DNA from: Actinomycetota bacterium
Lineage (GTDB): Bacteria; Actinomycetota; Thermoleophilia; Miltoncostaeales; Miltoncostaeaceae
Assembly: GCA_947475125.1 (NCBI GenBank)
Contig: CANJMX010000020.1
Span: 1 to 15,883 of the forward strand
Reading direction: 5' to 3'
DNA length: 15,883 nt
Part shown: one piece after another, positions 12,675-15,883 of the stretch
Layout: the number at the start of each line of letters is the position of its first letter
Position numbering within the stretch: position 1 is the stretch's first letter
Translations under genes and position numbers: made by a program
The notes under the pieces: model-generated
Told to the model about the DNA's origin: nothing
Database searches by the model: none
Seen by the model: the letters and a program-made list of their open reading frames with translations, nothing else

Positions 12675-13031
12675 TTGCCCTCACGACGTCTTCTCACTGC
12701 AGTTGCCGCTGGCGTTGCAGCAACCGCGCTCATCGGATCGGCTGGTGCCCTTGGCGCCGGGTCACAGACCGTCTCCTGCAAGGGTGGTGCCAGCCAGTGC
12801 ACGGCCAAGGTGTCGCTTGCGGGTGGGGCCAGCAACAAGGCGATCACCGTGAAGCTCACCGATACCAATCTGCACCTGGCCTCGAAGTCCGCTCCCAAGG
12901 CGGACAAGGGCGCGTACAGCATCAGCAAGGCCAAGTACACGATGGGCGGCTCGATGTACACGTTCACGCTCAACGCCGTGGGCTCGATTCCCAAGGGCAC
13001 GATGTTGACGCTCATCTTCAAGGCGAAGTAG
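12675..13031 (+). CDS. Exported protein of unknown function (first of a paralogous pair)
   Basis: 118 residues from a TTG start. CAGGAG lies 7 nt upstream, and the resulting N-terminus (PSRRLLTAVAAGVAATALIGS) aligns with that of the next gene (TARRLLTLAAAGAAATTLVFT), so an upstream ATG is not needed. It has a signal peptide with cleavage near GALGA-GS. The mature part is a small beta-rich domain: TVSCKGGASQCTAKVSLAGGASNKAITVKLTDTNL, then DKGAYSISKAKYTMGGSMYTFTLNAVGSIPKGTMLTLIF. Two cysteines could form a disulfide. It ends close to the domain, so it is probably released or loosely attached. It is 38 nt ahead of its paralog. No family recognised. Confidence 0.83.
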   Translation: MPSRRLLTAVAAGVAATALIGSAGALGAGSQTVSCKGGASQCTAKVSLAGGASNKAITVKLTDTNLHLASKSAPKADKGAYSISKAKYTMGGSMYTFTLNAVGSIPKGTMLTLIFKAK

Positions 13032-13069
13032 CCCCACCCCAACCGTTCCATGACCTGGAGGTCGAAAAT

Positions 13070-13528
13070 ATGACGGCACGCCGTCTTCTTACCCTTGCCG
13101 CGGCTGGTGCCGCGGCCACCACCCTCGTGTTCACCGGTTGCGGTGGGTCATCAGAGCCCGCCGCATCGACGGCCGACACGGCCGCCGCTGCGTCAACTGC
13201 GGCCGCTGACACCACTGCCACGACGGACACCACATCCACCACCAGCGGAACCGTGAAGCAGGTGGACTGCATGGGCGCCGAGGAGGCATGCTCGGTGAAG
13301 ATCCCGATCGGCGGCGGCGTGAGCAACCAGGCGTACGAGGTGGCCCTCACGGGCACGAACCTCGGCGAGCCCACCATCACGCCGGACACGGCCACTGACA
13401 AGGGCGCCTACGACCTGAGCGACGGGACGTTCACCACCGGCGGGTCGATCTACTCGTTCACGCTCAACTCGGTGGAGTCACTCCCCGAGGGCGCATACAT
13501 CACGCTCGACTTCGCCACCAAGAAGTAG
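13070..13528 (+). CDS. Putative lipoprotein, paralog of the preceding exported protein
   Basis: 152 residues from ATG 13070, with TGGAGGT 7 nt upstream. The signal sequence ends in VFTGCGGSS, so C24 is a likely lipid attachment site, although F at -3 is unusual. An Ala/Thr/Ser-rich linker (about residues 28-60) is typical of a cell-surface spacer. The C-terminal domain matches the first paralog across its length: VDCMGAEEACSVKIPIGGGVSNQAYEVALTGTNL, then DKGAYDLSDGTFTTGGSIYSFTLNSVESLPEGAYITLDF. Both cysteines and the GGS-Y-FTLN-V-S-P-G core are shared. The pair therefore looks like one free and one anchored copy of the same small domain. Function unknown. Confidence 0.85.
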   Translation: MTARRLLTLAAAGAAATTLVFTGCGGSSEPAASTADTAAAASTAAADTTATTDTTSTTSGTVKQVDCMGAEEACSVKIPIGGGVSNQAYEVALTGTNLGEPTITPDTATDKGAYDLSDGTFTTGGSIYSFTLNSVESLPEGAYITLDFATKK

Positions 13529-13547
13529 GCGCGAGGAGCGATATGAC

Positions 13548-13586
13548 TCTCCCACCTGCCGTCCACTTCGGACGGCAGGTGGGAGA
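13548..13586. terminator. Long hairpin between convergent genes (likely bidirectional terminator)
   Basis: A perfect 17-bp stem (TCTCCCACCTGCCGTCC 13548-13564, complement 13570-13586) with a 5-nt loop lies between the lipoprotein stop (13528) and the HU stop (13598). No real T-run follows on either strand, so termination may need other factors, but position and symmetry fit a shared terminator. Confidence 0.7.
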
Positions 13587-13597
13587 AGGTCACATCA

Positions 13598-13876
13598 TCA
13601 GCCGGCGACCGAGCGCTTAAGCTGCGCGCCCGCCGAGAAACGCGGCACAGTGCGAGCCGAGATCTGGATCTTGCTGCCGGGATTACGTGGATCAACACCT
13701 TCACGTGCTGCACGGTGCGAAACCGAGAACTTGCCGAAACCGGAGAACTGAACCTCGTCTCCGGACTTGAGAGCGAGCTCGATCTCATCGAGAACGGCCT
13801 GCACGGCACGGGTCGCCTGATCATTCGTGAGGTCAGCGGTACGTGCGACGCGCTTGACGAAGTCGGCCTTGGTCAT
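13598..13876 (-). CDS. hup: HU family DNA-binding protein
   Basis: 92 residues from ATG 13876 with AAGGAG just upstream. The longer frame to 14158 crosses the divergent gene and lacks family likeness. The family features are complete: MTKADFVKRVA, helix 2 (DQATRAVQAVLDEIELALKSGD), VQFSGFGKFSVSHRAAREGVDPRNPGSKIQI with the intercalating proline in RNPG of the beta arm, and ARTVPRFSAGAQLKRSV at the end. HU is a dimeric nucleoid protein that bends DNA without strong sequence preference. The length is the bacterial standard of about 90, without the lysine-rich tail of mycobacterial or streptomycete HupB/HupS. Confidence 0.95.
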   Translation of the reverse strand: MTKADFVKRVARTADLTNDQATRAVQAVLDEIELALKSGDEVQFSGFGKFSVSHRAAREGVDPRNPGSKIQISARTVPRFSAGAQLKRSVAG

Positions 13877-13896
13877 GGGTCTCCTTGCTTCAGGGC

Positions 13897-13926
13897 CCTC
13901 CGGGCGGAGGCTGCAGCGCTTGCTGC
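13897..13926 (-). promoter_or_regulatory. Two adjacent hairpins in the HU leader
   Basis: CCTCC/GGAGG (13897-13901, 13906-13910) and GCAGC/GCTGC (13913-13917, 13922-13926) each form a 5-bp stem with a 4-nt loop, 20 to 50 nt upstream of the HU start. They may tune translation or mRNA stability. Stems this short also occur by chance. Confidence 0.25.
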
Positions 13927-13984
13927 GGAGTAATTTCGAAGGTAGCAACGCGCTCGGACGTATCTCCCACCAGAAAGCCACTTT

Positions 13985-14608
13985 GTGATCTTGAGCAGGG
14001 AATACGCGCGACTCGAGGTCGCGCTCCCCGCACCGGGCCTGGCCGCGGTGCGTTTTGTGCCGCGGGGCGAGGGATCCGGCCGTGGAATGGCGGCTGACCG
14101 CCTTGACCTCACGCTCGGCCTCATGGCGTGGACGGTGCACCGCATGCACGAGGACCACGGCCCCGCATTCGGGGAGGCCGTCAAGCGGCTGGCGTCGGCC
14201 ATCGCCGACAGTGTCGACGGGTCGATTCCCGAGGGCATCCTGCGGGCATCTGGCCGGGGCACGGCACCGATGGAGGTGCGCTTTACCGATTGGCCATCAG
14301 CGCGTGGGGGCACGCGCGTACGGGGGGTGCTCACCCGATCGGCCGTCGGCCCGGTCACGGTGCTGAAGTCTCCCCCCAGGTCGCCACAGGTTCTGGGGCT
14401 GGCAGCGTTGGTGGCTGGCGCCTGGGACGCCCGGCAGGAGGATGCCCATGGGCGTCTCGCGTTGGCGCTGGCCATGGAGGGCATGCTCGCCTGGTACCGG
14501 GAGGCCCATCGCATGACCCCGCCCCGCCAGGCGGTGGAGGCGGCACGCATGCACGCCATCGACCGCCTTGAGGCCGCTGACCGGGGAATCCCCCCGGCGC
14601 TGGGATAG
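13985..14608 (+). CDS. Hypothetical 207-residue protein
   Basis: 207 residues from GTG 13985. An AGAAAG purine stretch about 8 nt upstream is a weak RBS, and ATG starts exist only further in. The sequence is soluble, without signal peptide or TM segment. It begins with a short beta-like part (ARLEVALPAPGLAAVRFVPRGEG), then a helical segment (DRLDLTLGLMAWTVHRMHEDHGPAFGEAVKRLASAIADS), a central beta-like section (MEVRFTDWPSARGGTRVRGVLTRSAVGPVTVLKSPP), and a helical C-terminal part rich in Ala/Met/His (LALAMEGMLAWYREAHRM, ARMHAIDRLEAA). I do not recognise a family. It is divergent from HU and convergent with the acetyl-CoA synthetase gene, leaving only 8 nt at its 3' end. Confidence 0.75.
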   Translation: MILSREYARLEVALPAPGLAAVRFVPRGEGSGRGMAADRLDLTLGLMAWTVHRMHEDHGPAFGEAVKRLASAIADSVDGSIPEGILRASGRGTAPMEVRFTDWPSARGGTRVRGVLTRSAVGPVTVLKSPPRSPQVLGLAALVAGAWDARQEDAHGRLALALAMEGMLAWYREAHRMTPPRQAVEAARMHAIDRLEAADRGIPPALG

Positions 14609-14616
14609 CTCCCGGG

Positions 14617-15883
14617 TCAGTCCTCGCTTGCGCGCATCGTTTCGGCCGTCTCCGAGATGGCGGCGACGACCTCTTCGTTGGCGAGGGTGCTGACATCACC
14701 CAGGTTGCGCTGTTCGGAGACGTCCCGGAGCAGCCGCCGCATGATCTTTCCCGACCGCGTCTTGGGCAGGTCGGGGGTGATCACGATGGACTTGGGCTTG
14801 GCAATGACACCGATGCGCAGGGCCACGTGATCACGAAGCTCGGCGATGAGGGCGTCGTTCCCCTCAAACCCGTCGCGCAGCGTCACGAATGCCGCGACGG
14901 CCTCGCCGGTGAGCGGGTCGGACCGGCCAATGACCGCGGCCTCGGCGACCGCTGGATGATCCACCAGCGCGCTCTCGATCTCGATGGTGGACAGGCGGTG
15001 CCCCGACACATTCATGACGTCGTCGATGCGACCGAGCAGCCACAGATCCCCGTCGGAATCCTGGCGGCACCCGTCACCGGCCAGGTACTTGCCGGGAAAG
15101 CGGGCCCAGTAGGTGGAGATGTAGCGCTCGTCGTCGCCCAGGAGGGTCCTCAGCATTGACGGCCACGGGTGTGAAAGCACCAGGTAGCCGCCCTCACCCG
15201 CGGGGACGGGTTTGCCGTCCTCACCCAGGATCTCGGCGCGGAGTCCCGGCAGCGTCTTTCCTGCCGATCCCGGCTTGAGGGCGTCGAGCCCGGGCAGCGG
15301 GCTGATCATGATGCTGCCCGTCTCGGTCTGCCACCAGGTATCCACGATGGGCGCGGCACCTCCGCCGATGTGCGTGCGGTACCACTCCCACGCCTCGGGG
15401 TTGATGGGCTCACCGACGCTGCCGAGCAGTCGGATGTGCGAGAGGTCATGCCCGGCCGGCGCCTGATCGCCCCACTTCATAAACATGCGGATGGCGGTGG
15501 GGGCCAGATACAGGATGGTGACCCCGTACCGGCTGGCGATGTCCCACAAGCGGTCCTGGCCGGGATAGCCGGGCGCGCCCTCGTACATGACGCTTGTGGC
15601 GCCGTTGGCGAGGGGCCCGTACACGATGTACGAATGGCCGGTGATCCAGCCGATGTCGGCTGCGCACCAGTACACGTCGTCGTCGCGCAGGTCGAACACA
15701 TTCGCGTGTGTGGATGCCACGCCCGTGAGATATCCGCCGCTTGTGTGGACGATTCCCTTCGGCTTTCCGGTGCTTCCCGAGGTGTAGAGCGCAAACAGCA
15801 TCTGCTCGGCGTCCATCGGCTGGGCGACGTGCTCGGGCGATGCCGCCGCCTCGAGGTCGTGGAACCACAGATCGCGCCCGGGC
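14617..15883 (-). CDS. acs: Acetyl-CoA synthetase, C-terminal part (cut by window edge)
   Basis: The last 421 residues of an AMP-forming acetyl-CoA synthetase of usual length near 650. The frame is open to the edge, and the visible start (GRDLWFHDL) already matches the family before the internal ATG at 15816. Motifs in the fragment: phosphate loop YTSGSTGKPKG (33-43), ADIGWITGHSYIVYGPL, adenine-region WWQTETG (183-189), GDG (270-272), hinge GRIDDVMNVSGHRLST (about 284-299), and the C-terminal PKTRSGKIMRR, whose lysine (about 379) is the residue acetylated by Pat-type enzymes in other bacteria. It makes acetyl-CoA from acetate, ATP and CoA in the cytoplasm. It converges with the orphan gene at 13985-14608. 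Confidence 0.95.
   Translation of the reverse strand, partial: PGRDLWFHDLEAAASPEHVAQPMDAEQMLFALYTSGSTGKPKGIVHTSGGYLTGVASTHANVFDLRDDDVYWCAADIGWITGHSYIVYGPLANGATSVMYEGAPGYPGQDRLWDIASRYGVTILYLAPTAIRMFMKWGDQAPAGHDLSHIRLLGSVGEPINPEAWEWYRTHIGGGAAPIVDTWWQTETGSIMISPLPGLDALKPGSAGKTLPGLRAEILGEDGKPVPAGEGGYLVLSHPWPSMLRTLLGDDERYISTYWARFPGKYLAGDGCRQDSDGDLWLLGRIDDVMNVSGHRLSTIEIESALVDHPAVAEAAVIGRSDPLTGEAVAAFVTLRDGFEGNDALIAELRDHVALRIGVIAKPKSIVITPDLPKTRSGKIMRRLLRDVSEQRNLGDVSTLANEEVVAAISETAETMRASED

Noticed and set aside
1..15883. CRISPR arrays, insertion sequences, prophage or integrative elements next to tRNA-Leu
   Set aside because: No regularly spaced direct repeats, no transposase or integrase, and no repeat of the tRNA 3' end were seen in the window.

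Overview
The window is GC-rich (roughly 70%), tightly packed, and has housekeeping genes on both strands. It reads as chromosomal DNA from an actinomycete, probably class Thermoleophilia. The indicators are a primary sigma factor with a short region 1.1, a tandem ArsA/Get3-like ATPase pair, a short Ppx/GppA phosphatase, and a secreted protein whose N-terminus (RRPSAAMVVAS followed by AATQISGNDLVNKSVKN-type repeats) belongs to a family I associate with Solirubrobacter-like genomes. I see no mobile element, phage gene or CRISPR array. The lineage call is inference from protein style, not from a marker search.

Layout. 1-345 (-): start of the primary sigma factor gene rpoD, cut by the window edge and preceded by a hairpin-rich leader. 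626-3393 (-): an operon-like run of a TauE/SafE permease, a DUF1116 (YlbE/AllG-like) protein and a membrane-anchored TPR protein, pointing towards rpoD. 3516-7258 (+): a divergent run of a small HTH/coiled-coil regulator, an FdrA (AllF)-like protein, a MSMEG_0565-type glycosyltransferase translationally coupled to it, and a propeller-like protein. 7335-7850 (+): a secreted protein followed by a strong hairpin terminator. 7911-10877 (-): a PhzF-like isomerase and two coupled ArsA-like ATPases. 10954-12468 (+): a one-TM coiled-coil protein, Ppx/GppA and an 85-residue orphan, then tRNA-Leu(TAA). 12675-13528 (+): two tandem paralogous exported proteins, the second a likely lipoprotein. 13598-13876 (-): HU. 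13985-14608 (+): an orphan. 14617-15883 (-): the C-terminal two thirds of acetyl-CoA synthetase.

The most interesting unit is 1354-7258. FdrA and DUF1116 proteins normally sit side by side, and in E. coli they are subunits of the oxamate carbamoyltransferase system (AllF/AllG). Here they lie on opposite arms of a divergent locus with an anion-type permease and a DNA-binding protein. The FdrA lacks the usual N-terminal domain, and no AllH (DUF2877) or carbamate kinase is visible. A perfect 13-bp inverted repeat with an 11-bp spacer covers the permease start codon and looks like an operator. The inferred picture is a regulated uptake/conversion module for a small carboxylate or carbamoyl compound, with unknown substrate.

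A second theme is expression: several genes start 6-9 nt after a TANNNT box, as expected for leaderless mRNAs. In two cases the TAG stop codon of the preceding gene supplies the first bases of that box.
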